DNA of 64,000 bases, taken from Phycisphaerales bacterium AB-hyl4. GTDB lineage: Bacteria; Planctomycetota; Phycisphaerae; Phycisphaerales; Phycisphaeraceae. The translations under genes and the position numbers were made by a program. Below are positions 50,007 to 58,363 of the stretch, piece by piece. The notes under the pieces were generated by a model that was not told the DNA's origin, did not search any database, and saw only the letters and a list, made by a program, of their open reading frames with translations. The stretch spans positions 309,742 to 373,741 of the forward strand of contig JBGUBD010000006.1 in assembly GCA_041821185.1 (NCBI GenBank), written 5' to 3'. Within the stretch, counting starts at the first letter, position 1, and every line of letters starts with the position of its first letter.

Positions 50007-50054
50007 GGTGCAAGCACCGCGGCTAAATGTTGCAGTGTGAACCCGCGTTGTCGC
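50007..50054 (+). repeat. GCTAAATG-CGCGTTGTCG repeat, copy 1
   Basis: GGTGCAAGCACC hairpin, then GGCTAAATGT and, after 14 bases, CCGCGTTGTCG. It is shared with the element at 55267-55385. It begins 12 bases after the MshEN gene stop. Confidence 0.6.
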
Positions 50055-50100
50055 AATCGATTGTCAGGCAAGTGACGCGGGCCGTTACGGGCGATGAAAT

Positions 50101-50135
50101 GAAAAAGAGCCCACGTTGTAGAACGTGGGCTCTTT
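50101..50135. terminator. Bidirectional terminator, CCCACG/CGTGGG family
   Basis: A run of five A, then GAGCCCACGTT, loop GTAG, AACGTGGGCTC and four T. It is symmetric and lies between the convergent MshEN and floA genes. Confidence 0.85.
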
Positions 50136-50166
50136 TCGTGTGATTGTTATGTAGCGAGAGCTGCCG

Positions 50167-51222
50167 TTACTGCTTGCCTTCGCCGCCCTTGCCGTCTTCG
50201 CCGGCGATCGAGTCGCGCATCGACGTGTCGGCCTGGATGTTCCGCATGCGGTAGTAGTCCATGATGCCGAGGTTGCCTTCGCGGAACGCCTGGGCCATCG
50301 CCTTGGGCACTTCCGCCTCGGCGAGCACGACCAACGCACGGTTCTTTTGAACCTCCGCGGCGAATTCCTGCTCTTGAGCGACGGCCATCGCGCGACGCTT
50401 TTCCGCCTCCGCCTGGAAGCGGCGCTTGTCGGCCTCGGCCTGATCGCCTTGAATCTTCGCGCCGATGTTCTCGCCCACGTCGATGTCGGCGATGTCGACC
50501 GAGAGAATCTCAAACGCCGTGCCCGCGTCGAGACCTTTCTCCAGCACGAGCTTGGAGATGCGGTCAGGGTTTTCGAGCACTGCCTTGTGGCTGGAGGATG
50601 AGCCGATAGTCGTGACGATGCCTTCGCCAACGCGGGCGATGATGGTTTCTTCCGTCGCACCACCGACGAGGCGGGCGATGTTGGCTCGCACGGTCACGCG
50701 GGCGCGGGCCTTGAGCTGAATACCATCCTGCGCCACCGCGTCAATCGTGCTCTTGCCCGAGTTGGGGCTGGGGCAGTCGATGACCTTGGGGTTCACGCTG
50801 GTTTGCACGGCGTCGAGAATGTCGCGGCCGGCGAGGTCGATGGCGCACGCGGTGTCCCACGGCAGTTCAATCTTCGCACGGTCAGCGGCGATCAAGGCGT
50901 TGACCACGCGGGGCACGTTACCGCCGGCGAGGTAGTGCGTTTCAAGCTGATTGGTCGACACGGTCAGGCCGGCCTTCACAGCACGAATGCGCGAGAGCAC
51001 GATGGTTCGCGGATCGACCCGCCTGAACCGCATGCCGATGATCTCCAGAAAGCCCACGGGGGCCTTGGAGAGCACTGCCTGGAACCAGAGGTTGAAGTAC
51101 TGAATGACGAACAGCAGCACGACCAATGCGATCAGCGCTGCGATGATCAGCACGGCGATCAGCACGACCACGCCGGCTTCTTGAGCCAGGGTGTTCAGAG
51201 CAAGGGGGGATAGGGCGGGCAT
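50167..51222 (-). CDS. floA: Flotillin-like protein FloA
   Basis: 351 residues. An N-terminal membrane segment ([23 protein letters not shown]) is followed by [28 protein letters not shown] and [29 protein letters not shown]. An SPFH-type domain then shows [24 protein letters not shown], and an Ala/Glu-rich coiled coil follows ([29 protein letters not shown]). This matches the UPF0365/FloA family, which scaffolds membrane microdomains. NfeD, a frequent partner, is not adjacent. Confidence 0.93.
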   Translation of the reverse strand: MPALSPLALNTLAQEAGVVVLIAVLIIAALIALVVLLFVIQYFNLWFQAVLSKAPVGFLEIIGMRFRRVDPRTIVLSRIRAVKAGLTVSTNQLETHYLAGGNVPRVVNALIAADRAKIELPWDTACAIDLAGRDILDAVQTSVNPKVIDCPSPNSGKSTIDAVAQDGIQLKARARVTVRANIARLVGGATEETIIARVGEGIVTTIGSSSSHKAVLENPDRISKLVLEKGLDAGTAFEILSVDIADIDVGENIGAKIQGDQAEADKRRFQAEAEKRRAMAVAQEQEFAAEVQKNRALVVLAEAEVPKAMAQAFREGNLGIMDYYRMRNIQADTSMRDSIAGEDGKGGEGKQ

Positions 51223-51323
51223 CAGCGTCTCCTTCGAAGCTTGGGTGTGTCGGCGGCTGGCCGAGCGTTCCGGAAAGTTTTGACTTCATGATGGCGTGTG
51301 AAAGGCGATCAGACAAGTAGGGG

Positions 51324-52607
51324 TCACGAATAACCCGGCGCGCGGCGGTCGGGGTCGTGGGATGACGCGTCGGCCGACTTGCCTGCGGATGGTTTCTCAT
51401 CGGCGTGCCCGGCAGTCGTTTGGGCGGTCGCGTTCGCGCTCGTGTCGGCGGGGTTGCAGTTTTCCAAGGCCTGGAGCCAGGGGGCGATCGGCTCGTCGCG
51501 TTGGGCGATGGTGTGACGGGCGGCAAGGCGGAGTCGTCCGGTGCTGTCGGGATCGCTGAGCATCTCGGTGATTTCATGGGCCAGGAAGCGCGGCTCGCCG
51601 CTGTCCGCCAGGCGGGCGTTGCGGTTGTGCGTGAGCCACTCGCGAACGCGCGGCGTCGGCTCGGCGACAATCGGCAGCCCGGCCGCCATCGCCGAGGTCA
51701 GCGCCAGGCCGCCGGCACCGGGGCCCATGGTCATGACCAGGTCGCAGCCGGCCGTCACCTGCCACGGCGTTGCGAGCTTTGGTTCGAGCACGATGGGGAA
51801 GTGGCCGCCTAGATTTTCCATCATCAGTTGAGCCCGCGGCCGATGCCACTGGTCCGGGTGTAGCAGTACCGCCACCTGCCCCGGCCAGCCGGCGTCGCAT
51901 AGCGTTTCCCGCGCCACGCTCGCCGCGATCGCGCCCAGTTGTGCGTCGACCACCACCGGCGGGTCCGCCAGCATCGCCACCACCTTCACCCGCTCGTCCG
52001 ACACCCCCCAGCGGGTTCGCAGCACGCCCCGCGCGTCGCTCGGCACCGGCGGGCGCAGCGCCAAGGCCGGCAACGGCTGTACCGCTTCGTACCAGTCGCG
52101 CAACGGCCCGTTGGTGAGCGTGGTCCGCAAGGCGTCGCCGAGCGTGACCACGCGCGTGCCGCCCATGCCCGGCCAGCGCAGACACCATCGCACCATGCGC
52201 CCGGCGTCACTGCCGATCGACTGCACCGCCACCATCACGCGCGGCGTCGTCGGGCGAAGTACCCGAGCCGCCAGCAGCGACCCTGCCGACCAGCACACGA
52301 TCTGCGACGCCGGCCCCACAGCCGAGAGCACACGTCGCAGCGCCGGCAGTCCGCACACCGCCCGGCCGAACGGCACGCCGACGCGGTGTGCCCCGCGCAA
52401 TTGCGCCGCTTCCGCCAGGTCGCTCAGCGCCGAGTTGCCCATCAGCACCACTGTCGAGCGCTCGCCCGCTTCTGCACGAAGCATCGCCAGCAGCGCCAGC
52501 GTCGTGCCACACGTTTGCGGCGAGGCAGCTTCAACCAGATGCACCACCCGCTCGGTTGAAGCGGAAGATGCCGACGGACTCGTGTTGGGAATATTGCTTG
52601 AATTCAC
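51324..52607 (-). CDS. Glycosyltransferase-like protein (GT-B type)
   Basis: 427 residues. Alternating alpha/beta pattern with GVPFGRAVCGLPALRRVL and IVCWSAGSLLAARVL in the first half, VKVVAMLADPP at the domain switch, and a second half containing DLVMTMGPGAGGLALTSAMAAGLPIVAEPTPRVREWL. That last segment resembles the donor-binding Gly-rich loop and E-x7-E region of GT4 enzymes. The last 60 residues are disordered. No sugar-pathway neighbours reveal a substrate. Confidence 0.6.
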   Translation of the reverse strand: MNSSNIPNTSPSASSASTERVVHLVEAASPQTCGTTLALLAMLRAEAGERSTVVLMGNSALSDLAEAAQLRGAHRVGVPFGRAVCGLPALRRVLSAVGPASQIVCWSAGSLLAARVLRPTTPRVMVAVQSIGSDAGRMVRWCLRWPGMGGTRVVTLGDALRTTLTNGPLRDWYEAVQPLPALALRPPVPSDARGVLRTRWGVSDERVKVVAMLADPPVVVDAQLGAIAASVARETLCDAGWPGQVAVLLHPDQWHRPRAQLMMENLGGHFPIVLEPKLATPWQVTAGCDLVMTMGPGAGGLALTSAMAAGLPIVAEPTPRVREWLTHNRNARLADSGEPRFLAHEITEMLSDPDSTGRLRLAARHTIAQRDEPIAPWLQALENCNPADTSANATAQTTAGHADEKPSAGKSADASSHDPDRRAPGYS

Positions 52608-52683
52608 CGACTGGCTCTTGCGTCGTTAGCGTGACGTTTGCAGTCGGATGATAGCAAGTGAGTGCGAGGAGATGCGGCGAGGC

Positions 52684-53382
52684 TCAAGGTAATTGCGAGC
52701 CACCTTCCAGACGCTGGTGGTCATAGAAGACTTGTGCGATTTCCCGGCCCATCTGTTCGGCCAATGCTTGCAGGAGCATCGCCTCCAGGCTGGTGTCGGC
52801 CTCGCCGCTGACGCGGTGCGACAACTGCGATTGGATCCGCAGCCCCGGGGCCGGCCCGCCGTCGGCGTCCATCCGCCGGGCGAGGGGGAACAGCCGACGA
52901 CTCTCGGCCGCGTCGATGACCTTCACCTCCGCGTACGCCGTCGGCCGATACACGCCCGGCTCGAACACAAGGTCCACCTCGTCGATCAGCACGTGAATCA
53001 CCTGGTCCGCGCCGAGCTGTTGCCCGATCCGGTCGATCGGCATGCGGCGGTAGTCTTCGTCCAGCCGCTCGGCCAACTCCGCGAGATCGCTTTGACTCAC
53101 CACGCCGCGGCGCACCGCCCGGTTTTCTTCCAGGTGGAAGCCGACGTGACTGGCGATCAGCCGACTCAGCCTCGGATCGCCCAGCGCGTTGTCCGGATCT
53201 TCCACCATCACCAGCGTCGGCCGATCGGGAATCTTATACTGCGCCGGCACGCGCTCGCCACCCATCCCAGCCAGGAACGCGACGCCCTCGCAGCCCGCGG
53301 TGAACACCACGGCCAGCAGCATCATCGACAACAGCCCCAGCCGACCGCGGCGAAGCATGGGGGAAACGCTTTGCATCTGCAT
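52684..53382 (-). CDS. Lipoprotein, possibly CsgG/LpoB-like fold
   Basis: 232 residues from ATG 53382, whose A is shared with the stop of the upstream lipoprotein gene. The signal has a lipobox (MLLAVVFTAGC). The body alternates strands and helices: RPTLVMVEDPDNALGDPRLSRLIASHVGFHLEENRAV, then QLGADQVIHVLIDEVDLVF, as in CsgG-type proteins that read the name of a target and report on an envelope parameter. It ends IAQVFYDHQRLEGGSQLP, echoing the LFHDHEVW end of its neighbour. Function is unknown. Confidence 0.65.
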   Translation of the reverse strand: MQMQSVSPMLRRGRLGLLSMMLLAVVFTAGCEGVAFLAGMGGERVPAQYKIPDRPTLVMVEDPDNALGDPRLSRLIASHVGFHLEENRAVRRGVVSQSDLAELAERLDEDYRRMPIDRIGQQLGADQVIHVLIDEVDLVFEPGVYRPTAYAEVKVIDAAESRRLFPLARRMDADGGPAPGLRIQSQLSHRVSGEADTSLEAMLLQALAEQMGREIAQVFYDHQRLEGGSQLP

Positions 53383-54080
53383 CACTGCCACACCTCGTGA
53401 TCATGGAACAGTCGGCCGGTCTCAAGTCCGAATCGGGTGATCAACTCGCCCTGGATCGCTCCGGGGTTTGTGCTCACCGCACCGATGGTCGAATTTTCCG
53501 GATACTCCACCCGGACGGTCGTGCTGTAGCGAGGCTGGTCCGGGTCGCGGGCGTCCGCCTCGACGACCATCACCGTGCCCGACAGCAGGCCCTGGTAGAT
53601 GTGCATGTTGCCCGGCTCGTGCAGGCGGTAGTCCATCAGGTCGACGATGACCAGGCGGTCGACGTCGAGTTTTTCGAATATTTCGGTGTATCGGCCGGTC
53701 GACCAGTAGGGGTTGTCATGCTGGAAGCTGATGACGTCGCGGGGGTTGACCAGTTGCACGCCGACCACATGCTCGGCGATTTCCGTGCTGATCTCCCGGC
53801 TGATCAGCATCGGTGCCTGGCGGTGTTGGTGGAGAGTGTACTCATCCACATCGACGAGCACCGCGACGCGCTGGTTCTCCAGGCCGGTGTAGTCGGCTTT
53901 GATCTTGACGCGCTTCTGCCCGCCCGCGACGCCGTGGGCGACCCACCCCAGCGGCCCGCAGCCGGCGAGACTGATCGACAGCATCGCCAGCAGCAGCAGG
54001 CGGAGGCTCGTGTTCCCGGCAGGCCGGGCCGATCGGGCGCCCCTCGCGCCGCGAGTTGCTTCGAAGGAAGTCTGGTTCAT
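53382..54080 (-). CDS. Lipoprotein, tandem relative of the next gene
   Basis: 232 residues with lipobox LSISLAGC near residue 41. NQRVAVLVDVDEYTLHQHRQAPMLISREISTEIAEHVVGVQLVNPRDV and KLDVDRLVIVDLMDYRLHEPGN suggest the same strand-helix plan as the following lipoprotein, and the two have equal length, so an ancient tandem duplication is plausible. It begins six bases after the DUF2752 gene. Function is unknown; an envelope location is clear. Confidence 0.65.
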   Translation of the reverse strand: MNQTSFEATRGARGARSARPAGNTSLRLLLLAMLSISLAGCGPLGWVAHGVAGGQKRVKIKADYTGLENQRVAVLVDVDEYTLHQHRQAPMLISREISTEIAEHVVGVQLVNPRDVISFQHDNPYWSTGRYTEIFEKLDVDRLVIVDLMDYRLHEPGNMHIYQGLLSGTVMVVEADARDPDQPRYSTTVRVEYPENSTIGAVSTNPGAIQGELITRFGLETGRLFHDHEVWQ

Positions 54081-54086
54081 ATAGGG

Positions 54087-54575
54087 TCAGGTTCCAAGCA
54101 GGACGTCGCTGAGGGTGTAGGCCCAGCCGAGCAGCAGCAGGATCACGAGCGCGACGATCGTGGCCGGCCTGAAGATCAACTGGAAGATCGGCGTGAGGAC
54201 CATGCCAGTGATGGCGGCATAGCCGGTGAGGATGGCGGTCATGGCGGTGAGGATCGCCAGCACCGCACCGGCGGGTTGGGTGGCGAAGGCGGCAGCGAGG
54301 TTGAAGTCGGCGGCGTGGGAGAAGGCCGTGGTCATGCCGCAGGTTGCACAGGGCAGGCCCGTGCCGGCAAGGAAGCCGCAGGCGGGCAGGCCCAGTTGCT
54401 GGTGCGTGCCCGTACCGCTGCCACTGGGCTCCAGCCACGCGGCGACGAGCAGCAAGCCGAACGTCGCCAGCGAAGCGCCGCCGGCGATCATGCGCGGCAG
54501 GTGAGCTTGCCAGGCCGGGGTCGGCACGGTGGCCGGCGCCTCGGCGGGCGTCAGGTTGGAAGTCTCGTCGGCCAT
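54087..54575 (-). CDS. DUF2752 membrane protein
   Basis: 162 residues from ATG 54575. LPACGFLAGTGLPCATCGMTTAFSH is the DUF2752 signature (GxPCPxCGxTR type), with His/Ala continuation, followed by three or four hydrophobic helices (AVLAILTAMTAILTGYAAITGMVL, IVALVILLLLGWAYTL). The cysteine pairs may bind metal or take part in thiol chemistry, which would fit the thioredoxin gene upstream, but that link is inference. Confidence 0.82.
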   Translation of the reverse strand: MADETSNLTPAEAPATVPTPAWQAHLPRMIAGGASLATFGLLLVAAWLEPSGSGTGTHQQLGLPACGFLAGTGLPCATCGMTTAFSHAADFNLAAAFATQPAGAVLAILTAMTAILTGYAAITGMVLTPIFQLIFRPATIVALVILLLLGWAYTLSDVLLGT

Positions 54576-54721
54576 CACCGTGTCAGGATACCTTCGCTCT
54601 CGGTCAACTGGCAAACCGTTGACCAATCATACGAGCGAGGCGGGTGTGAGGGTCGTTGTCGTGAGGGGTGCTTTTTGACCGGCGGCCGATCGGCGACCAT
54701 GAAGCGAAGCGGGCCGAGCGG

Positions 54722-55225
54722 CTATCGCACGTTCTCCAACCATGACAGCAGCGCCTCTTCGCTTTGCATGCCCAGCCGACCGGAGATCGGCTGACCCTCG
54801 GCGTCCATGACGATGTACGTCGGCGGGCCGGGCACGCCATACATCTCCACCGCCTGCATCGCCGGGCTGCCGGGCCGCTGTACCGTCATGTCGACTTTGA
54901 CGGGGATGAAATGCTCACTGATCGCGTCGGCCACATGCTGCTGCGAAAACACCGTGCTGCTCATCTGCTGACAGGGGCCGCACCAGTCGGCGGTGAAGTT
55001 CACCAGCATCGGCTTGCCCGTCTCGCGCGACAACTCGCTGCCCCGCGCCAGGCCCTCTTCCCAGGGCACGATGTCTTGTCCGGCCGCGGCCTGTCGGCCG
55101 AAGTCCACCAGCCACGACACACCCAGCAGGCCGACGATCACCAACGTCCACATCCCGACGCGCATCCAGACGCTACGTCGGCCGCGGGGTTTCCCTTCAT
55201 CATCGAGCGGTTGAATGACTTTCAT
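54722..55225 (-). CDS. Membrane-anchored thioredoxin-like protein
   Basis: 167 residues from ATG 55225, with AAGGGGAG eight bases upstream. One membrane span (MWTLVIVGLLGVSWLVDF, about residues 20-37) precedes a thioredoxin domain with the active site FTADWCGPCQQM and the cis-proline loop YGVPGPPTYIV. It should face the periplasm or paryphoplasm and act as a disulfide reductase or isomerase of the DsbD-tail/TlpA type. First gene of the operon with DUF2752 and two lipoproteins. Confidence 0.85.
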   Translation of the reverse strand: MKVIQPLDDEGKPRGRRSVWMRVGMWTLVIVGLLGVSWLVDFGRQAAAGQDIVPWEEGLARGSELSRETGKPMLVNFTADWCGPCQQMSSTVFSQQHVADAISEHFIPVKVDMTVQRPGSPAMQAVEMYGVPGPPTYIVMDAEGQPISGRLGMQSEEALLSWLENVR

Positions 55226-55266
55226 CTTCTGGCTCCCCTTCATGCAATTTACAATCGGCAACTTGT

Positions 55267-55385
55267 GCGACAACGTGGGTTCCCATTTAGCCGCGGGCCT
55301 TGGTCGGCGCGTTCGGCCCTGCGGGCCGAAAAAGGCGGTGCGAGCACCGCCGCTAAATGTCGCATGCGCAGAAGCCGCGTTGTCG
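55267..55385. repeat. GCTAAATG-CGCGTTGTCG repeat, inverted pair
   Basis: An inverted arm (55267-55297: GCGACAACG, CATTTAGC, GCGGG) faces a direct arm (55337-55385: GGTGCGAGCACC, GCTAAATGT, CCGCGTTGTCG). The arms are complementary at both ends, so a large stem is possible. The direct arm matches copy 1 at 50007-50054. It fills most of the 263-base gap between the zincin and thioredoxin genes. Confidence 0.65.
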
Positions 55386-55488
55386 TATTCGGCCGAGGCG
55401 AAAAACATCTATTCGCCTCGTCAGCCTTAATAACGCATGGCGGTGGCTGATTGTTCCCGAACTTTCGGGTGGCGCGGATGGCGGGCGA

Positions 55489-55902
55489 TCAACCGTAGCC
55501 GAGCGTGTCCAGGTCGTCTTCGTTGAGGCCGAAGTGATGGCCGATTTCATGCAGCACGGTGATGCGGATCTGTCGGTAGAGCTCGTCCTGTTGTGCCGGT
55601 GTGAGTCGACTGCCCGAGCCCACGCCCGCGAGTGAGAAGATCGGGCCGCGAAAGATCATCATCCGGTCGGGCATGCCGTCGCCGCCGCCGACGCTGCGCT
55701 CGGTCAACGGCGTGCCCCAGTGCAGGCCGCAGAGGTCCGCGTCGTCATCTTCCATTTCGAGGTCTGCCAGCAGCGCGGCCGACGGCTCGTCCTCCACGAT
55801 CAACGGCACTTCTTCGAGCAGCTCATGCAGTTGTTCCGGCAGTGCGTCGATGATCTCATCGAGCATCCGGTCGAACAGTAAACGTTGGGCGGAAGTCACC
55901 AT
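55489..55902 (-). CDS. Zincin-like metallopeptidase
   Basis: 137 residues. QIRITVLHEIGHHFGLNEDDLDTLGYG at the C terminus contains HExxHHFGL, the signature of the small PF06262-type minimal metalloproteases. The N-terminal helix (MLDEIIDALPEQLHELLEEVPLIVEDEPS) is also typical. Substrates are unknown. Cytoplasmic; no signal is seen. A paired heptad element lies at its 5' side. Confidence 0.85.
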   Translation of the reverse strand: MVTSAQRLLFDRMLDEIIDALPEQLHELLEEVPLIVEDEPSAALLADLEMEDDDADLCGLHWGTPLTERSVGGGDGMPDRMMIFRGPIFSLAGVGSGSRLTPAQQDELYRQIRITVLHEIGHHFGLNEDDLDTLGYG

Positions 55903-55905
55903 TTT

Positions 55906-55995
55906 GGTTTCTGGTGTCTGATCTCTGGTTTCTGGTGATTCACAGCGGGACCGCTACGCGGAACCAGAAACCAGAAACGAGAAACCAGAAACCCC
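55906..55995. repeat. Paired heptad element, GGTTTCT type
   Basis: Arm 1 (55906-55937): GGTTTCT, GGTGTCT, GATCTCT, GGTTTCT, GGTG. Arm 2 (55962-55995): AACCAGA, AACCAGA, AACGAGA, AACCAGA, AACCCC. The spacer itself holds an AGCGGGACCGCT-like palindrome. It lies between pyrD and the zincin gene. Confidence 0.88.
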
Positions 55996-56002
55996 GTACT
56001 TA

Positions 56003-56998
56003 TCAGGGGTATGGCGTGCGTGGCGGGTCGCCTGGCATTTCCAGTTGGCCGATGATCTCATCGATCGACGTGCAGCCTTGATCTTTCAGATACGCCTGCA
56101 CGCCGTCGAGCACCTTCAACGGCGTGGCCGGGTCGACGAACAGGGCAGTGCCCACCGCGAGCCCCGTTGCGCCCGCGAGCAGAAACTCGACCGCGTCCTG
56201 CCAATATTGAATACCGCCCATGCCGATCAGCGGCACACCCGCATCGCGGGCCACTTCGCGGTACACCCGGCTGGTGAGGTACACCGCCAGCGGCCGTACC
56301 GCCGGGCCCGACAGCCCGCCCGTACCGTTGGCGATGCGCGGCTTGCGTGTGTGAATGTCGATCGCCATCGCGGTATAAGTGTTGATCAGGCTCAGCACGT
56401 CCGCGCCGCCTTCGACCGCGGCACGGGCCGTGGCGGTGATGTCTTCCACGTTGGGCGATAGCTTGACGATCAGCTTCGCCTGCTTGTCCATCGCGCTGGC
56501 GACCTCGGCGATCAGGTCCTTGAGTAGCTTTGGGTTCGTGCCGAACGTCAGGCCGTCTTTCACGTTGGGGCAGGACACGTTCAACTCGATGGCGTCGACT
56601 GCAGCCTCGCCCGCGACGTTGCCCGCCACGCTGACGTAGTCGTCCACGCTATGGCCGGCGACGTTGACGATGATGCGCGGCCCGGTCTCGCGCATCTTGA
56701 CCAGTTGTGGCAGCTTGTCGCGCATAAACGCGGCGTGCCCGACATTGGCCAGGCCGATCGCGTTGAGCATGCCGCCGCGGGTTTCGACGATGCGGTGTGC
56801 CGGGTTGCCGGCTCGCGTTTCGGCGGTGATCGACTTGGTGACGAACGCGCCGAACTTTGAAAGGTCGACAAAGTCGGCATATTCGTAGGCGTAGCCGCAC
56901 GTGCCCGAAGCGGTCATCATCGGGTTGGCCAGCTCGAGCCCGGCAAGGTTGACCGCCATGCTCGGCCCGGCGTCGGTGGTGGGGGGGGCTTGGTTCAT
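56003..56998 (-). CDS. pyrD: Dihydroorotate dehydrogenase, class 1B-like
   Basis: 331 residues. MTASGTCGYAYEYADFVDLSKFGAFVTKSIT, NAIGLANVGHAAFM, IELNVSCPNVKDGLTFGTNPKLL with the catalytic Cys, VKLSPNVEDITATARAAVEGGADVLSLINTYTAMAID and IGMGGIQYWQDAVEFLLAGATGLAVGTALF are typical of PyrDB. This class passes electrons to a PyrK partner; no pyrK is nearby. It makes orotate in pyrimidine synthesis. Confidence 0.92.
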   Translation of the reverse strand: MNQAPPTTDAGPSMAVNLAGLELANPMMTASGTCGYAYEYADFVDLSKFGAFVTKSITAETRAGNPAHRIVETRGGMLNAIGLANVGHAAFMRDKLPQLVKMRETGPRIIVNVAGHSVDDYVSVAGNVAGEAAVDAIELNVSCPNVKDGLTFGTNPKLLKDLIAEVASAMDKQAKLIVKLSPNVEDITATARAAVEGGADVLSLINTYTAMAIDIHTRKPRIANGTGGLSGPAVRPLAVYLTSRVYREVARDAGVPLIGMGGIQYWQDAVEFLLAGATGLAVGTALFVDPATPLKVLDGVQAYLKDQGCTSIDEIIGQLEMPGDPPRTPYP

Positions 56999-57055
56999 CT
57001 CACATCACTTTGTAGCAAAAACGCGTGGCGAGCGTGCATTGTAGGACGGGTGTGA

Positions 57056-57143
57056 GGTTTCTGGTTTCTCGTTTCTGGTCCTTGGTTTTTTCGAGCAGAA
57101 CCGCAGCATTTCAACCAGAAACGAGAAACCAGAAACCAGAAAC
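57056..57143. repeat. Paired heptad element, GGTTTCT type
   Basis: Arm 1 (57056-57089): GGTTTCT, GGTTTCT, CGTTTCT, GGTCCTT, GGTTTT. Arm 2 (57113-57143): AACCAGA, AACGAGA, AACCAGA, AACCAGA, AAC. The spacer is 23 bases. It lies between divergent pyrD and the 57158 gene. Best-preserved member of the family. Confidence 0.9.
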
Positions 57144-57157
57144 GTTATCTTCCTCTT

Positions 57158-58195
57158 ATGGCAGCAGATCAGACGAGCTTATCGCCCGAGGTGACGGTGT
57201 GGGCCGACGCGCGGAGCGCTGCGGGGGTGATGGCGGTGCTCGACCGGATGGGCTCGGCAGTGCGTCCGATCGGCGTGGGCGGGCCGCGCGAGCCGGGCGT
57301 TGCCAGCGATGCGGGCGTGGACCGACTCGCCGCGACGTTGGATTGCGCCCGGAACGATGATCTGCGGAAACTGCTGGTCGATCGGCCGGCGGCGTTTTTG
57401 TTGCTGGCGACGATGCGCGACGCGAGCGTGGCCGACGTGCAGTCGGCGGTGCGACAGGGCATGATCGTGCTGGCGCTGGAGCCGGTGGTGGAGGAACTGG
57501 CGGAGCTGAAGACGTTGAACCGGGCCGACCGCAGCGCGGGGGCAGGGGTGGGGCGGATCCTGCCCGTGCCGGCGTTCGATTCATCGCCGGGCTATCTCAG
57601 CGCCGCCGAGCCGGGCGATGCCATGGGCGAAGCCCGCACGCTTCATTATGAAAGCCTCGGCACGTCGGCCGAGGGCTCGCTTTACGCTCGCCTGCTTGAC
57701 GGCTGGCGGACTGTGCTCGCCTTTTCATCCATGCCTGTCACGATCGACGCTTCGCTCGCCGCAGCCGATGACGAACTGGTCGGCCGTGCACGCACCGCCT
57801 CACTGCGCGACATGGGCGGCGCCCTGACCGCCCACGGCCGCATGGACGATGGCAGCTCGGCCCTGCTGCACATTGCCGACCGTTCCGCCGAAACCCGCCG
57901 GGCCCTGCACGTGCTCGGCCGAGAGGGCCAGTTACGCGTCGACGACGTCAGCTACAGCCTCCGCCAGATCACCGGCGAACTGCTGGACGAGGCCCGCCCC
58001 GAGTCGGGCGCAACCTTCGCCGACCTGGTCGCCTGGCAGTGGCGTCGGCTGATCGATCGTCTCGACGGCGTCCTGCCTGACCCGCCGTCACCGGGCTATG
58101 AAAATAACGCACTGGCCTGCTGCCTCGCCTGCCTGCTGAGCATCCGCACCGGCCAACCGGAGAGCCCCGCCAAGCTGGCGGAGATCGGGCGGTGA
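57158..58195 (+). CDS. Unknown cytoplasmic protein, 345 residues
   Basis: No family was recognised with confidence. The first 120 residues alternate strand and helix (VTVWADARSAAGVMAVLDRMG, LLVDRPAAFLLLATMRDASVADVQSAVRQGMIVLALEPV), a layout loosely like Gfo/Idh/MocA oxidoreductases but without the GxGxxG dinucleotide loop. A middle part resembles a beta-sheet domain (RTLHYESLGTSAEGSLYARLLDGWRTV), and the end is helical with three cysteines (ALACCLACLLSIRTG). No signal peptide. It may be an inactive oxidoreductase-like protein; this is a guess from shape. Confidence 0.6.
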   Translation: MAADQTSLSPEVTVWADARSAAGVMAVLDRMGSAVRPIGVGGPREPGVASDAGVDRLAATLDCARNDDLRKLLVDRPAAFLLLATMRDASVADVQSAVRQGMIVLALEPVVEELAELKTLNRADRSAGAGVGRILPVPAFDSSPGYLSAAEPGDAMGEARTLHYESLGTSAEGSLYARLLDGWRTVLAFSSMPVTIDASLAAADDELVGRARTASLRDMGGALTAHGRMDDGSSALLHIADRSAETRRALHVLGREGQLRVDDVSYSLRQITGELLDEARPESGATFADLVAWQWRRLIDRLDGVLPDPPSPGYENNALACCLACLLSIRTGQPESPAKLAEIGR

Positions 58196-58202
58196 TCGTT
58201 CG

Positions 58203-58279
58203 GAATTGCTAATTGCTAATTGCTGATTGCATCGGTGAAGGCCTCCAATCAGCAATCAGCGTTTAGCGATTAGCAATTC
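58203..58279. repeat. Paired heptad element, AATTGCT type
   Basis: Arm 1 (58203-58230): GAATTGCT, AATTGCT, AATTGCT, GATTGC. Arm 2 (58246-58279): CAATCAG, CAATCAG, CGTTTAG, CGATTAG, CAATTCC. The spacer is 15 bases. It starts eight bases after the stop of the preceding gene and could serve as its terminator. Confidence 0.85.
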
Positions 58280-58329
58280 CCCCTTGCTCCGGGATTTCGT
58301 CGACATTGCCGGGCCGGGCGGGGTTAGGT

Positions 58330-58357
58330 TTGACACTGGCCGCGGTGGCCTTAAACT
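58330..58357 (+). promoter_or_regulatory. Sigma-70-type promoter upstream of tRNA-Gln
   Basis: TTGACA (58330-58335), 16-base spacer, TAAACT (58352-58357), the same hexamers and spacing as the rpsJ promoter. Transcription would start near 58365, about 275 bases before the tRNA. Confidence 0.6.
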
Positions 58358-58363
58358 TATGGC

